Origin: Massilia sp. YIM B02763
Lineage (GTDB): Bacteria; Pseudomonadota; Gammaproteobacteria; Burkholderiales; Burkholderiaceae_D
Length of the DNA stretch: 64,000 nucleotides
Assembly (NCBI RefSeq): GCF_030412015.1
Contig: NZ_JASNRD010000006.1
Span: forward strand, 62,001 to 126,000
Reading direction: 5' to 3'
Shown: positions 1-7,890 of the stretch, piece by piece
Layout of the letters: every line of letters begins with the position of its first letter
How positions within the stretch are numbered: the first letter of the stretch is position 1
The notes under the pieces: model-generated
Told to the model about the DNA's origin: nothing
Database searches by the model: none
Seen by the model: the letters and a program-made list of their open reading frames with translations, nothing else
Translations under genes and position numbers: made by a program

Positions 1-321
1 CGCACGCTGTGGCAGCAGCCGACGCTGGCCGCCCACCTGGGCGACATTCCGGACGAACTGAATGCCGCCGCCCTGGATGCCATGATGGCCCTGCCGATCG
101 GCTGGACCAGCTTCCCGCCCAGGCTCGGACTGGACTTCGCCCTGCAGGCGGCCGGCTGGCTGATCACCGCGTCGACCGCCATGTTCGGCGCGCCGTTCTG
201 GTTCGACCTGATGCAGCGCGTGGTGCGCATGCGCGGCACCGGCGCCAGGCCGGACGACCTGCCGCTGGCGCTGCGCGTGGAAGGCAGGATCGCCGCCTCG
301 GCCACCACGGCGCCGCGCTGA
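1..321 (+). CDS. Hypothetical membrane protein, C-terminal part
   Basis: The frame is open from the first base and stops with TGA at 319-321, so the gene begins upstream of the window and only its last 106 residues are seen. Near residues 45-65 lies a hydrophobic stretch (QAAGWLITASTAMFGAPFWF) that looks like a C-terminal transmembrane helix, followed by a short polar tail rich in Arg and Ala. I recognise a layout common in uncharacterised inner-membrane proteins but no catalytic motif, and assign no function. Confidence 0.6.
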   Translation, partial: RTLWQQPTLAAHLGDIPDELNAAALDAMMALPIGWTSFPPRLGLDFALQAAGWLITASTAMFGAPFWFDLMQRVVRMRGTGARPDDLPLALRVEGRIAASATTAPR

Positions 322-353
322 GGCGCGCGCCCATGACGGCGCGGCCGCGAGGT

Positions 354-1205
354 TCAGCGGCCGGGCGGACGATGGGCGTCGACCAGCATGCTCGAGATCG
401 ACATCTGCGGCACCCGCTCCGGCCATTCGTCGCCGGGCCCGAACCAGCGCGCCTCGACGATTTCGTTGGGGTCGGTGCGGACCTCGCCGTCCAGGTAGTC
501 GGCCGTGAAGGCGATCATCAGCGAATGGGGGAAGGGCCAGGACTGGCTGCCGAAGTAGCGCAGATTGTGCACGCGCAAGCCCACTTCCTCGAACACTTCG
601 CGGTGCACCGTTTCCTCGATCGATTCCCCCGCCTCCACGAAGCCGGCCAGCGGCACGAAGCGCTTGACCGTGTATTGCGCGTGCTGGGCCAGCAGGAAGG
701 AATCTCCCTTGCGCACCAATACCATCATGGCCGGGGAAATGCGCGGATACGCCGCGTGGCCGCAGTTCGTGCACTTGAAGCTGCGTTCGCCCGCGGCCAG
801 CGCAGTGCCGCTGCCGCACACGCCGCAAAAGCGGTGGGTGCGCGCCCATTCGGCGATCTGGAAGGCGCGTCCGGCCACGGCGACGAGGGCCTCGTCCAGT
901 TCGCCGAACAGCGAACGCAGGCCGCGCCAGCCGTAGCCGGCGGGGGCCTGCGCCTCGTCGTCGATCCAGCCGGCCTGGGCATAGCGTCCGCCGAGCAGGC
1001 CGACCGGCTGCAGGCGCTGCGGATCGAGCCGCAGGCTGCGCACGACCTCGTGGTCCGGCAGGGCGAGATCGGCGTCGCGCACCAGCAGGCGGCCGGCGTG
1101 GAAGAGGAAGGAGAGCGGGTCGGCGCTTTCCTGCGCGACCAGCAGGGGCGTGAACGAGGCGGGCGTCTGGAGCATGGGCATCAATCCGTGGCAAAAACCG
1201 ATCAC
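354..1205 (-). CDS. nudC: NADH pyrophosphatase (NAD-capped RNA decapping Nudix hydrolase)
   Basis: Hydrolyses NAD(H) to NMN(H) and AMP; the family also removes NAD caps from RNA. The 283-residue protein has an N-terminal domain, a four-cysteine zinc ribbon (CGVCG and CTNCG, about residues 128-150), the Nudix box GFVEAGESIEETVHREVFEEVG region (about 193-214) with its EExG core, and just after it SQSWPFPHSLM, the signature that marks NudC among Nudix enzymes. Length fits the family. The start used is a GTG preceded by AAGGCGG; ATG codons at 1181 and 1175 are alternatives. It is divergent from the downstream glycosyltransferase gene. Confidence 0.93.
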   Translation of the reverse strand: MIGFCHGLMPMLQTPASFTPLLVAQESADPLSFLFHAGRLLVRDADLALPDHEVVRSLRLDPQRLQPVGLLGGRYAQAGWIDDEAQAPAGYGWRGLRSLFGELDEALVAVAGRAFQIAEWARTHRFCGVCGSGTALAAGERSFKCTNCGHAAYPRISPAMMVLVRKGDSFLLAQHAQYTVKRFVPLAGFVEAGESIEETVHREVFEEVGLRVHNLRYFGSQSWPFPHSLMIAFTADYLDGEVRTDPNEIVEARWFGPGDEWPERVPQMSISSMLVDAHRPPGR

Positions 1206-1406
1206 CGATCATACCGCCTTTCCGCGGACCGTTCAGGCCATCGCCATCCCGAACTAATGCGGTAGAGCGCACTCCAATACTGGACCGCAGCCCAACGGGA
1301 GACCACGATGACCGACGCTCCGCTCGTGCTTGCTGCAAACAGGCCACAGATGCCTGAGCCGCCCCCTGCCGGCCCATGTCCGCAGTCGATCGTCACAGGA
1401 GGAGCC

Positions 1407-2459
1407 ATGTCGCGCCGACCGCTGCTGCAACGTCTCGATCCCCCCTCGGTCGTCGTGTTCCGGGCGCTGCACCTGGGCGACATGCTGTGCACCGTGCCGG
1501 CCCTGCGCAGCTTGCGCGCCGCCCTGCCGCGCGCCCATATCGCGCTGGTCGGCCTGCCCTGGGCGCAGCAGTTCGCCGACCGCTTTGCCGCCTATGTCGA
1601 CGAATTCATCCCCTTCCCCGGCCACCCTTTGCTGCCCGAGCAGCCGGCGCGGCAGGACACGCTGGCCCGCTTCTACAACCGGCTGTGCGCGCGCCGCTTC
1701 GCGCTGGCGATCCAGCTGCACGGCAACGGCGACATCAGCAACGACATCGTCACCGCCTTCGGCGCCCAGGCCATGGCGGGCTTCTGCCGGGGCCCGGCGG
1801 TCAACCGCGACAGCCTCGTCCTGTTCCCCTATCCGGAGATCGGCGCCGAACCGGAACGCCTGCAATCCCTGATGACGCAGCTCGGCGCCACGCCCGCCGG
1901 CACCCACCTCGAGTTCCCGCTGTCCCGCCAGGACGAGGAAGAGCTGCAGGCCAGCGGCATCGGCCAGGGCCTCGAACCGGGCGACTACCTGTGCATCCAC
2001 CCGGGCGCGCGTACGCGCGACAAATGCTGGCCACCGAGCCGCTTCGCCGAGGTCGGCGACCGCCTGGCGGCCGAATTCGGCCTGCAGGTCGTGCTGACCG
2101 GCTCGGCCGCGGAGCGCGACCTCACCGCCGAGGTGGCCGCCCACATGCACCACACGCCCATCGACGCCGCCGCCCCGATCTCGATCGGCGCCATGGCCGT
2201 GCTGCTGCGCGACGCTCGCCTGCTGCTGTGCAACGACACGGGCGTATCCCACATCGCGTCCGGCCTCAAGCTCAAGAGCGTGGTCGTGTTCAGCAAGGCG
2301 GACATCGCCCGCTGGGCGCCACTCGACCGCATGGCCCACCGCTGCATCTGGGATCCGGGCGCCGAACGGGCCAAGGTCGTGCTGCAGCATGCGCGCGCGC
2401 TCCTGTCCGACACGGCGCCCAGCCGCCAGCGCAGCGTGGGCATGTGGCCGTACTGGTGA
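1407..2459 (+). CDS. Heptosyltransferase-like glycosyltransferase, family 9
   Basis: Predicted GT9 (heptosyltransferase/ADP-heptose) enzyme acting at the cytoplasmic face on lipopolysaccharide core or a related glycan. Shows the N-terminal Rossmann segment VVVFRALHLGDMLCTVPALR, a central IHPGAR loop and the C-terminal nucleotide-sugar site CNDTGVSHIA typical of the family. I chose the ATG at 1407 because AGGAGGAG lies directly before it; an in-frame ATG at 1308 would add 33 proline-rich residues not expected in the family. It is convergent with the GT9/GT2/DUF4254 group on the other strand, separated by 5 bases. The acceptor sugar cannot be read from sequence. Confidence 0.85.
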   Translation: MSRRPLLQRLDPPSVVVFRALHLGDMLCTVPALRSLRAALPRAHIALVGLPWAQQFADRFAAYVDEFIPFPGHPLLPEQPARQDTLARFYNRLCARRFALAIQLHGNGDISNDIVTAFGAQAMAGFCRGPAVNRDSLVLFPYPEIGAEPERLQSLMTQLGATPAGTHLEFPLSRQDEEELQASGIGQGLEPGDYLCIHPGARTRDKCWPPSRFAEVGDRLAAEFGLQVVLTGSAAERDLTAEVAAHMHHTPIDAAAPISIGAMAVLLRDARLLLCNDTGVSHIASGLKLKSVVVFSKADIARWAPLDRMAHRCIWDPGAERAKVVLQHARALLSDTAPSRQRSVGMWPYW

Positions 2460-2464
2460 CGCAC

Positions 2465-3583
2465 TCAAGGCGCCTGTCCCGTCTCGTCCAGCGCCCGGCC
2501 GGCCAGCACCGCCACCTCGTCCAGGCCCACGTCGGCGACGAAGCTGGCGTCGTGCGGGCAGCGCAGCGCCACGTTGTCCTGCCCGCATACGGGGCAGCGG
2601 GTGCGCGCCGACAGCGCCGCATGCAGCAGCGACGGCCGCAAGGGCATGCCTTCGACCAGGTTCGTGAGCCAGAAGATGCCGACGCTGGGCACGCCGAGTG
2701 CCAGCGCCAGGTGCAGCGGGCCCGTGTCGTTCGATACCAGCAGGCGGGCACGCGCCAGCAGGCCGCACAAGCCGCCCAGGCCGAGGCGGCCGGCGAGCGG
2801 CACGGCCGGATGGCGCATGCGCCCCGCCACCTCGGCCACCAGCGCCGCCTCCGCGGGCGCGCCGTTGATGGCGACACGCAGGCCCTGCCGCGCCAGCCGG
2901 TCGCCCAGCGCCGCGAAGCGGTGGGCGGGCCAGCGCCGGCGCGGATCGCTGGCGCCGGGCTGCAGCACGGCCAGGCGCTCGCCGGGGACGGGCGGCAATG
3001 CCGCGGCGGCCTCGGCGCGGTCGGCATCGACGAGCGCCAGTTCCGGCACGGGCGGCAAGGTTGGCGGCGCGCCCGCCAGCCCGGCGATTTCCAGCAATGC
3101 CAGCCGGCGCGGGACAGGTTCGCGATACGGCAGCCAGCGGTCAAGCGGCGGCGCGTCGCGGGCGCGGGCGCCCACGCTCAGGCGCGCCCCGAAGCGCTGC
3201 AGGAAGGCGTTCGAATGGCGTCCGCCGCCGAACATCTGCAGGGCCACGTCCAACGACTGTTCCCGCATGCGCGCGATAAAGTCCTCGATGGCCTCGCCGT
3301 CGCCGCCCGTCCCCGGCGCCGCACCGACGCCGGGGACGGGCGGCATCACGGCGACATCGTCCACCGGTCCCGGCCTGCCGGCGAGGAAGTCGCGGTGCCA
3401 TTCCTTGCCGACCAGGGTCAGGCATGCATCGGGATAGGCTTGCTTCAACGCGTGCAGGGCCGGCAGGGCGAACACGAAATCGCCGACCGCGTTCGGCCGC
3501 AGCACGGCGATCCGGCGCACGCCGGCCAGCGGCGGCCACTGCATGCACTGCGCTCCCTGCGCTCCCTGCGCGCGCTGCCGCAT
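2465..3583 (-). CDS. Glycosyltransferase family 9 protein
   Basis: Second GT9 enzyme of the window. It has the opening motif RRIAVLRPNAVGDFVFALPAL, a middle VLQPGASDPRRRWPAHRF sugar-binding segment and a C-terminal SNDTGPLHLALALGVP loop matching ADP-heptose-type transferases, followed by a late CPVCG / CPHD cysteine cluster. The start is uncertain: ATG at 3583 lies 4 bases beyond the stop of the upstream GT2 gene, while ATG at 3544 follows a GGGAG-rich tandem repeat and begins closer to the conserved core. Last gene of a coupled group with GT2 and DUF4254, so probably part of lipopolysaccharide or capsule assembly. Confidence 0.82.
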   Translation of the reverse strand: MRQRAQGAQGAQCMQWPPLAGVRRIAVLRPNAVGDFVFALPALHALKQAYPDACLTLVGKEWHRDFLAGRPGPVDDVAVMPPVPGVGAAPGTGGDGEAIEDFIARMREQSLDVALQMFGGGRHSNAFLQRFGARLSVGARARDAPPLDRWLPYREPVPRRLALLEIAGLAGAPPTLPPVPELALVDADRAEAAAALPPVPGERLAVLQPGASDPRRRWPAHRFAALGDRLARQGLRVAINGAPAEAALVAEVAGRMRHPAVPLAGRLGLGGLCGLLARARLLVSNDTGPLHLALALGVPSVGIFWLTNLVEGMPLRPSLLHAALSARTRCPVCGQDNVALRCPHDASFVADVGLDEVAVLAGRALDETGQAP

Positions 3584-3587
3584 GGCG

Positions 3588-4430
3588 CTATCCCGGCATG
3601 CCGGCATCCTCCGGCGGCGCCAGCGGCAGCACGTACGGCGCATCGACGGCCCGTTCCGGCACCGTGGTCGGCAATTCCATGTGATAGGCGCCGGAAGGAA
3701 AAATGGCGCAGCCGCCGTAGCGCGCCATCACGCGCTGCTGGGCCAGCACGTCCTCGCCGCAATGCCGGGACGGCAGCTGGCGCCAGAAGTCGAACCCGCC
3801 GGCGGCGCGCAGCATGGCCGTGTCGAACAGGACGCAGCCGCCGACCCAGGCGACCTTGTAGCGTCGCGTGCTGGCGCGGTGCGCTCCCAGCCGCGCCTGG
3901 ACGTGGAACAGGTTCGCCGCGCTGTGCAGGTGGTGGCGCTCCCAGGCCGCGCTGCCGGGCCGCACCGTCTCCGGCGTGACCGGACCGTCCCAGAAGGCGA
4001 TCGCTTCCTGGGCGGGGCGCTGCCGGCCGAGGTAGCTCAGGCCGTGCAGGGCACTGCCGACGAAGCCGCAACGCTCCGCGCGGATGACGGCGAGCAGCCG
4101 CGTGAGGAGGTCGGGGTCGAGGATGACGTCGTCGTCGACGAACAGGCAATAGCGGGTGCGCACCTGGTCCAGCAAAAAGGCGCGCTGCTCGGCCATGCCG
4201 CGCACCGGCAGGCGGCGGAAGGGTTCCACGGCGCGGCCCGTGGCACGCAGCCAGCGCAGCACGGCGCTCACCTCGCCCTGGGCGCAGGCGTCCTCGTCGG
4301 ACTGGTCGGCGATGACGATGCGCAGCTGCGGCCAGTCCTGGCTGCCCAGCGTGGCCAGCGTGACGGCCAGCGCCGCGGGCCGGTTGCGGGTCGGCACCAG
4401 CACGTCGACGAGCTCGGCCGCAGCGCTCAC
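3588..4430 (-). CDS. Glycosyltransferase family 2 protein
   Basis: GT-A fold transferase of 280 residues. Starts [20 protein letters not shown], then the metal/nucleotide motif [11 protein letters not shown] (about residues 100-110) and the acceptor-side [10 protein letters not shown] motif that serves as the ED(W)-type catalytic base in this family. The GTG start at 4430 overlaps the TGA of the preceding DUF4254 gene (GTGA), a translational-coupling arrangement, which argues against the much longer in-frame extension. Context with DUF4254 and GT9 suggests a role in surface-glycan assembly; substrate unknown. Confidence 0.85.
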   Translation of the reverse strand: MSAAAELVDVLVPTRNRPAALAVTLATLGSQDWPQLRIVIADQSDEDACAQGEVSAVLRWLRATGRAVEPFRRLPVRGMAEQRAFLLDQVRTRYCLFVDDDVILDPDLLTRLLAVIRAERCGFVGSALHGLSYLGRQRPAQEAIAFWDGPVTPETVRPGSAAWERHHLHSAANLFHVQARLGAHRASTRRYKVAWVGGCVLFDTAMLRAAGGFDFWRQLPSRHCGEDVLAQQRVMARYGGCAIFPSGAYHMELPTTVPERAVDAPYVLPLAPPEDAGMPG

Positions 4431-5131
4431 GGCGCCGCCCTCCCCGGCGCTTGCGCTTGGGCTTCCGCTTGCTGCCGCTTCTGCTCCTGTGGTTCCGGCT
4501 TCTGTGCCTGTCCGTTGAGATAGGGATTGAGGGCAGGATCGTTGTACATCTTGAACTGGCGGTAGACCTTGAAATAGGCCTGTCCGCTGCGCGCCTCGGC
4601 CAGCAGGGTGTCGAGGCAGGCCATCAGGTCCTGGCGCTGCACCTGCAGGCGCTCGAGCTTGGCGCTGCAGGCGCGCACGTGCTCCTCGCCGGCGTCCAGG
4701 CGCAGCGCGTGGATGCGCATGTGGTGGATCTTGAGCGCCAGGATCGACAGGCGGTCGATCATGGCGCCCGCCGTTTCGCTGGACAGGCGCGCGCCGGGCC
4801 GCGGCGCGCCATCGGGCAGCCCCGCGGCCAGGTCCGCCAGCAAGGCTTCGTCGATGCGCTCGACGGCGTCGTTGCGCTTCTGGTTGTAGCGGTCGATCAG
4901 GCGCTTGCCGGCGGCGATTTCGGACGGCGGCACGTCGAGCCGGCGCGCGCGGTCTTCCTCGTTCCAGAGCAGGCCGTTGTAGCGGTGGTTGGCATCGATC
5001 CATTCCCAGGCATTGCAGGGCGCAGTCCCCGCAGGCGGCGCGGACGCCCGCGACAGCACCGGCCAGTCGCGCTGGCGCAGCTGGCGGTCGTGGAACCAGG
5101 CAACGGATGCCGCGTCGATAGCGCTTTGCAT
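4427..5131 (-). CDS. DUF4254 domain-containing protein
   Basis: A 234-residue, mostly helical soluble protein. Conserved-looking features include [10 protein letters not shown] near the start, the [23 protein letters not shown] segment (about 50-70) and the [18 protein letters not shown] and [15 protein letters not shown] helices, as expected for the DUF4254 family, which is often found in lipopolysaccharide gene clusters but has no known activity. The C-terminus is a Gln/Ala/Lys-rich low-complexity tail. The ATG at 5131 has GGAG five bases upstream and opens the family-like region. First gene of a three-gene unit with GT2 and GT9. Confidence 0.78.
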   Translation of the reverse strand: MQSAIDAASVAWFHDRQLRQRDWPVLSRASAPPAGTAPCNAWEWIDANHRYNGLLWNEEDRARRLDVPPSEIAAGKRLIDRYNQKRNDAVERIDEALLADLAAGLPDGAPRPGARLSSETAGAMIDRLSILALKIHHMRIHALRLDAGEEHVRACSAKLERLQVQRQDLMACLDTLLAEARSGQAYFKVYRQFKMYNDPALNPYLNGQAQKPEPQEQKRQQAEAQAQAPGRAAP

Positions 5132-5327
5132 GAAGACTCCGATCCGGGAACGGACGATGACTTCATTTGGAGTGCACGCTACCTGCTGGAGTTCGCCTCG
5201 CAACAGGTCCGCTTGGCACAGCGCAAAGGCAGTGCGGCCAACGGGCCGCCGGGTCCCGTCACGCGGCGTCGATGGCTGCCAGGCACGCGGCGCGGTACGG
5301 TGCCGCCGATGGCCGGCAACAGGCATG

Positions 5328-5360
5328 AAAAAAGGGCGGTGCCTTGCGGCGACCGCCCTT
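5328..5360 (-). terminator. Rho-independent terminator of the MFS gene
   Basis: On the minus strand an AAGGGCGG...CCGCCC hairpin is followed directly by a run of six T. It lies 20 bases after the stop of the MFS gene. Confidence 0.8.
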
Positions 5361-5379
5361 CGAAACAGGAAAACAGGAA

Positions 5380-6546
5380 TTACTTGAGCATCTGCGAACG
5401 GCTGGCCACGAAGGCGATCAGCGCCGCCAGGCCGCCGACGTAGGCGATGGCGATCTGCATGCCCAGGCCCTGGGCGATGGCGCCCAGTACCGGGGGACCC
5501 ATCAGGCTGCCGCTATAGGCCATGGTCGCGACGCCGGCCAGTGCCGCCGGGCCTTGCGCGCCGGCGGCGCTGAACACGAACGGGAACACCAGCGCCAGGC
5601 CGAGACCGGCGACGGCGAAGCCGAACAGGGCGAAATAGGCGTTCGGCGACAGCACGGCGAACATCAGACCGGCCGCACCCAGCATCGCGCCGCTGGTGAC
5701 CAGGGGACGGGCGCCGTAGCGTGCCTTCAGCTTGTCGCCGACCAGGCGGGCCAGCAGCATCATCACCGAGAAGGCCGACAGGGCCAGCGGCGCCAGGCCG
5801 TCCGACGCGCCGAAGTGCTCTTTCAGGAACACGCCGCTCCAGTCGGCGATGCTGCCTTCGGCCATCGAGCCGAGGAAACCGATCAGGCCCAGGAACAGCA
5901 GCGGACCGCGCGGCAGCGAGAACGACTTTTTCTCGACGGTGGCCGGCGCATCGTCCGCGTCGAGCATGGTGTAGGCGAAATACAGCAGCGCGGCCAGGGG
6001 ACCCGCCAGCATCAGGAAGTGGGTGCCCGGCACGATGTGCAGGCTGGCCATCAGGCTGCCCAGCGTTGCGCCGGCCAGGCCGCCGGCGCAGCCGAGGCCA
6101 TGCAGCTTCGACAGTTCCGACTTGCCGGTGCGGGTTTCGCGGCTGGTGGCGGCCGAGTTGATGGCGACGTCGAAGGTGCTGGCGGTGATGCCCAGGCTCA
6201 GCACGGCCATCATCAACAGGGGCACGGTCGGGGCGACGCCGATCGCGATCAGCACGCACAGCAGGGCCAGGCCCGAGAACAGCAGGGTCTTGCGCGCGCC
6301 GAGCGAGCCCATCATGCGCGAGGAGATCGGGTAGGACAGCACGGCGCCGAGGCCGCCGCACAGCAGCACCATCGACAGGGCCGAGTGCGAGACGTGGACG
6401 CGTTCGGCCATGGCCGGGATGCGGCCGGCCCACGAGCCCATGATCACGCCGAACAGCGTGAACAGGATGGGCAGCGCGTGCGGCTGGACGAGCGCAATGG
6501 CGGGATTGCGCGAAACAGTGCTGGTGGCGGGCACAGGGTTTTGCAT
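5380..6546 (-). CDS. MFS transporter, YbjJ / fucose-permease-like
   Basis: Inner-membrane major facilitator of about 388 residues with some twelve hydrophobic segments. The first loop has the family motif [17 protein letters not shown], followed by [12 protein letters not shown], the cytoplasmic loop motif between helices 2 and 3. The overall pattern resembles the E. coli YbjJ group, whose substrate is unknown. The ATG at 6546 has no good Shine-Dalgarno; an ATG at 6594 is possible. A long dyad at 6633-6662 lies in the upstream leader. The gene is divergent from the gluconate locus with over 700 bases between them, so shared control is possible but unproven. Confidence 0.78.
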   Translation of the reverse strand: MQNPVPATSTVSRNPAIALVQPHALPILFTLFGVIMGSWAGRIPAMAERVHVSHSALSMVLLCGGLGAVLSYPISSRMMGSLGARKTLLFSGLALLCVLIAIGVAPTVPLLMMAVLSLGITASTFDVAINSAATSRETRTGKSELSKLHGLGCAGGLAGATLGSLMASLHIVPGTHFLMLAGPLAALLYFAYTMLDADDAPATVEKKSFSLPRGPLLFLGLIGFLGSMAEGSIADWSGVFLKEHFGASDGLAPLALSAFSVMMLLARLVGDKLKARYGARPLVTSGAMLGAAGLMFAVLSPNAYFALFGFAVAGLGLALVFPFVFSAAGAQGPAALAGVATMAYSGSLMGPPVLGAIAQGLGMQIAIAYVGGLAALIAFVASRSQMLK

Positions 6547-7091
6547 GATGGCTGGCGTTTTTAAGTGTTTGTTGTTCGGCACCCGCCGCGTCATGCGGCC
6601 TGGTGACTGCTTGCTAACAGGGTCTGAAAGCACAACGCCAACCGCAGGAGTGGTTGGCGTTGGGCATCTGATGGGGAGCAATTCTACGCGTCTGGAGAAA
6701 TTTTTGGTTTTCCACGCGGAAAAAAATTCCTACTGTTTGTAACCGGGTACGAAAGCGTTGCACGCCGCCGACAAAGCACGCAAAATCTCGCGCATTCTCA
6801 CATTTTTCTCAGCAATAAGCCTGTTTTTGCGAGCGATTTCGCCGACAAAGAAGCGTGATACCGGTTATTCGACAAGCGCATAAAGGTTACATCGACAACT
6901 CCATTTGTCACAAAATTATTACCTTAAGTCACCTTTCATGATGCGTAAGACAAGCTTGAGCCCGGGTATGAACATGCTCGCCGGGGCGTATGGAAGAGCA
7001 CGCTTCAACCTCTCTTCCACCCTCGCGGCACGGGGCACGCGACTTGTGTTGTAAACACCACATCAATTCCAATCGATTCCGCCGCGCACAA
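6547..7091. other. AT-richer divergent intergenic region
   Basis: Long gap between the MFS gene and the gluconate locus, more AT-rich than the surrounding genes. Apart from the dyad at 6633-6662 I see no gene, RNA or clear promoter in it; it presumably holds the MFS promoter. Confidence 0.5.
6633..6662. promoter_or_regulatory. Perfect 11-bp dyad upstream of the MFS gene
   Basis: CAACGCCAACC at 6633-6643 is exactly complemented by GGTTGGCGTTG at 6652-6662 with an 8-base loop. It lies about 90-115 bases before the MFS start. No T run follows on either strand, so it is more likely an operator or leader hairpin than a terminator. Confidence 0.55.
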
Positions 7092-7107
7092 TTGATAGCG
7101 CTATCAA
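7092..7107. promoter_or_regulatory. LacI-type operator, distal site of the gluconate locus
   Basis: TTGATAGCGCTATCAA is a perfect 16-bp palindrome with the AGCGCT core of LacI/GalR-family operators. It lies about 160 bases upstream of gntK and pairs with a second site at 7235-7248. Confidence 0.7.
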
Positions 7108-7234
7108 CCTTGTCACTCTGGCGATACGGTCGTCGATGGCCGTTTTGGGGCGCACGAGTGGCTGGCCGTACTGCTGTGCAGCATGAATCGTGCTTTACAA
7201 ACTTTTTTTGCTGCTAAAGACTTGTCAAAAAAAA

Positions 7235-7248
7235 TGATAGCGCTAACG
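7235..7248. promoter_or_regulatory. LacI-type operator, proximal site of gntK
   Basis: TGATAGCGCTAACG shares the left half and core of the perfect palindrome at 7092-7107 but is imperfect on the right. It sits just before the gntK Shine-Dalgarno, where a bound repressor would block expression. The centres of the two sites are about 142 bp apart. Confidence 0.6.
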
Positions 7249-7269
7249 GTAGCCCAACGGAGACAAGCC

Positions 7270-7812
7270 ATGCCACCAGCAAGCGATTCGCCCACCCTGC
7301 CGGCCTCGACAGGCCGCTGGGTGATCATGGGTGTGAGCGGATGCGGCAAGAGCACCATCGGTGCCGCCCTCGCCCACGCCAAGGACGTTCCCTTCATCGA
7401 AGGCGACGCATTCCATCCGGACGCCAACGTCGCCAAGATGTCGTCCGGCATTCCCCTCGACGATGCCGACCGTGCCGGCTGGCTGCAGGCCCTGGCCGAC
7501 CAGATCCGCGGCGCGCGCGAGCGCGGCGCCGGCATCGTGGTGTCGTGTTCGGCGCTCAAGCGCCGCTACCGCGACCTGCTGCGCCAGGCCGACCCCGACC
7601 TGCGCTTCGTCCACCTGCAGGGACCGCGCGCGCTGATCGAACAGCGCATGCAGTCCCGCCCCGGCCACTACATGCCGCCGTCGCTGCTGGACAGCCAGTT
7701 GCGCGACCTCGAACCGCTGCAGGCGGGCGAGGACGGCATGACCCTCGACATCACGCTGGCGCCAGAGCTGCTCGTGGCCCGCATCGGCGCCGACACGGAA
7801 AGGACGGATTGA
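7270..7812 (+). CDS. gntK: Gluconokinase, GntK/IdnK type
   Basis: Phosphorylates D-gluconate with ATP to 6-phosphogluconate, feeding the Entner-Doudoroff or pentose phosphate route. The 180-residue protein carries the P-loop GVSGCGKST (about residues 20-28), the substrate segment EGDAFHP, and the SALKRRYRDLLR helix followed by FVHLQG, all standard for the thermoresistant gluconokinase family. The ATG at 7270 has CGGAG about seven bases upstream and begins near the P-loop; an upstream in-frame ATG would place the proximal operator inside the coding sequence. First gene of the plus-strand sugar locus. Confidence 0.92.
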   Translation: MPPASDSPTLPASTGRWVIMGVSGCGKSTIGAALAHAKDVPFIEGDAFHPDANVAKMSSGIPLDDADRAGWLQALADQIRGARERGAGIVVSCSALKRRYRDLLRQADPDLRFVHLQGPRALIEQRMQSRPGHYMPPSLLDSQLRDLEPLQAGEDGMTLDITLAPELLVARIGADTERTD

Positions 7813-7890
7813 ACTAGTTCGCATCCATTGGCGCAGCCTCCCACCGTCCGAGGAGGCACGCCGGCCACATAAAAAAGCACGGAGACAGAC

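Noticed and set aside
1308..1406. N-terminal extension of the first GT9 protein
   Set aside because: The codon at 1407 has a much better ribosome site and the extension is Pro-rich and unlike the family.
3541..3583. Short tandem GCGCTCCCTGC repeat as a regulatory repeat
   Set aside because: It lies at the uncertain start of the GT9 gene and has only two to three units; no support for a separate function.
5344..6564. Plus-strand open frame opposite the MFS gene
   Set aside because: His/Gln/Arg-rich shadow; the MFS protein on the minus strand has proper helices and motifs.
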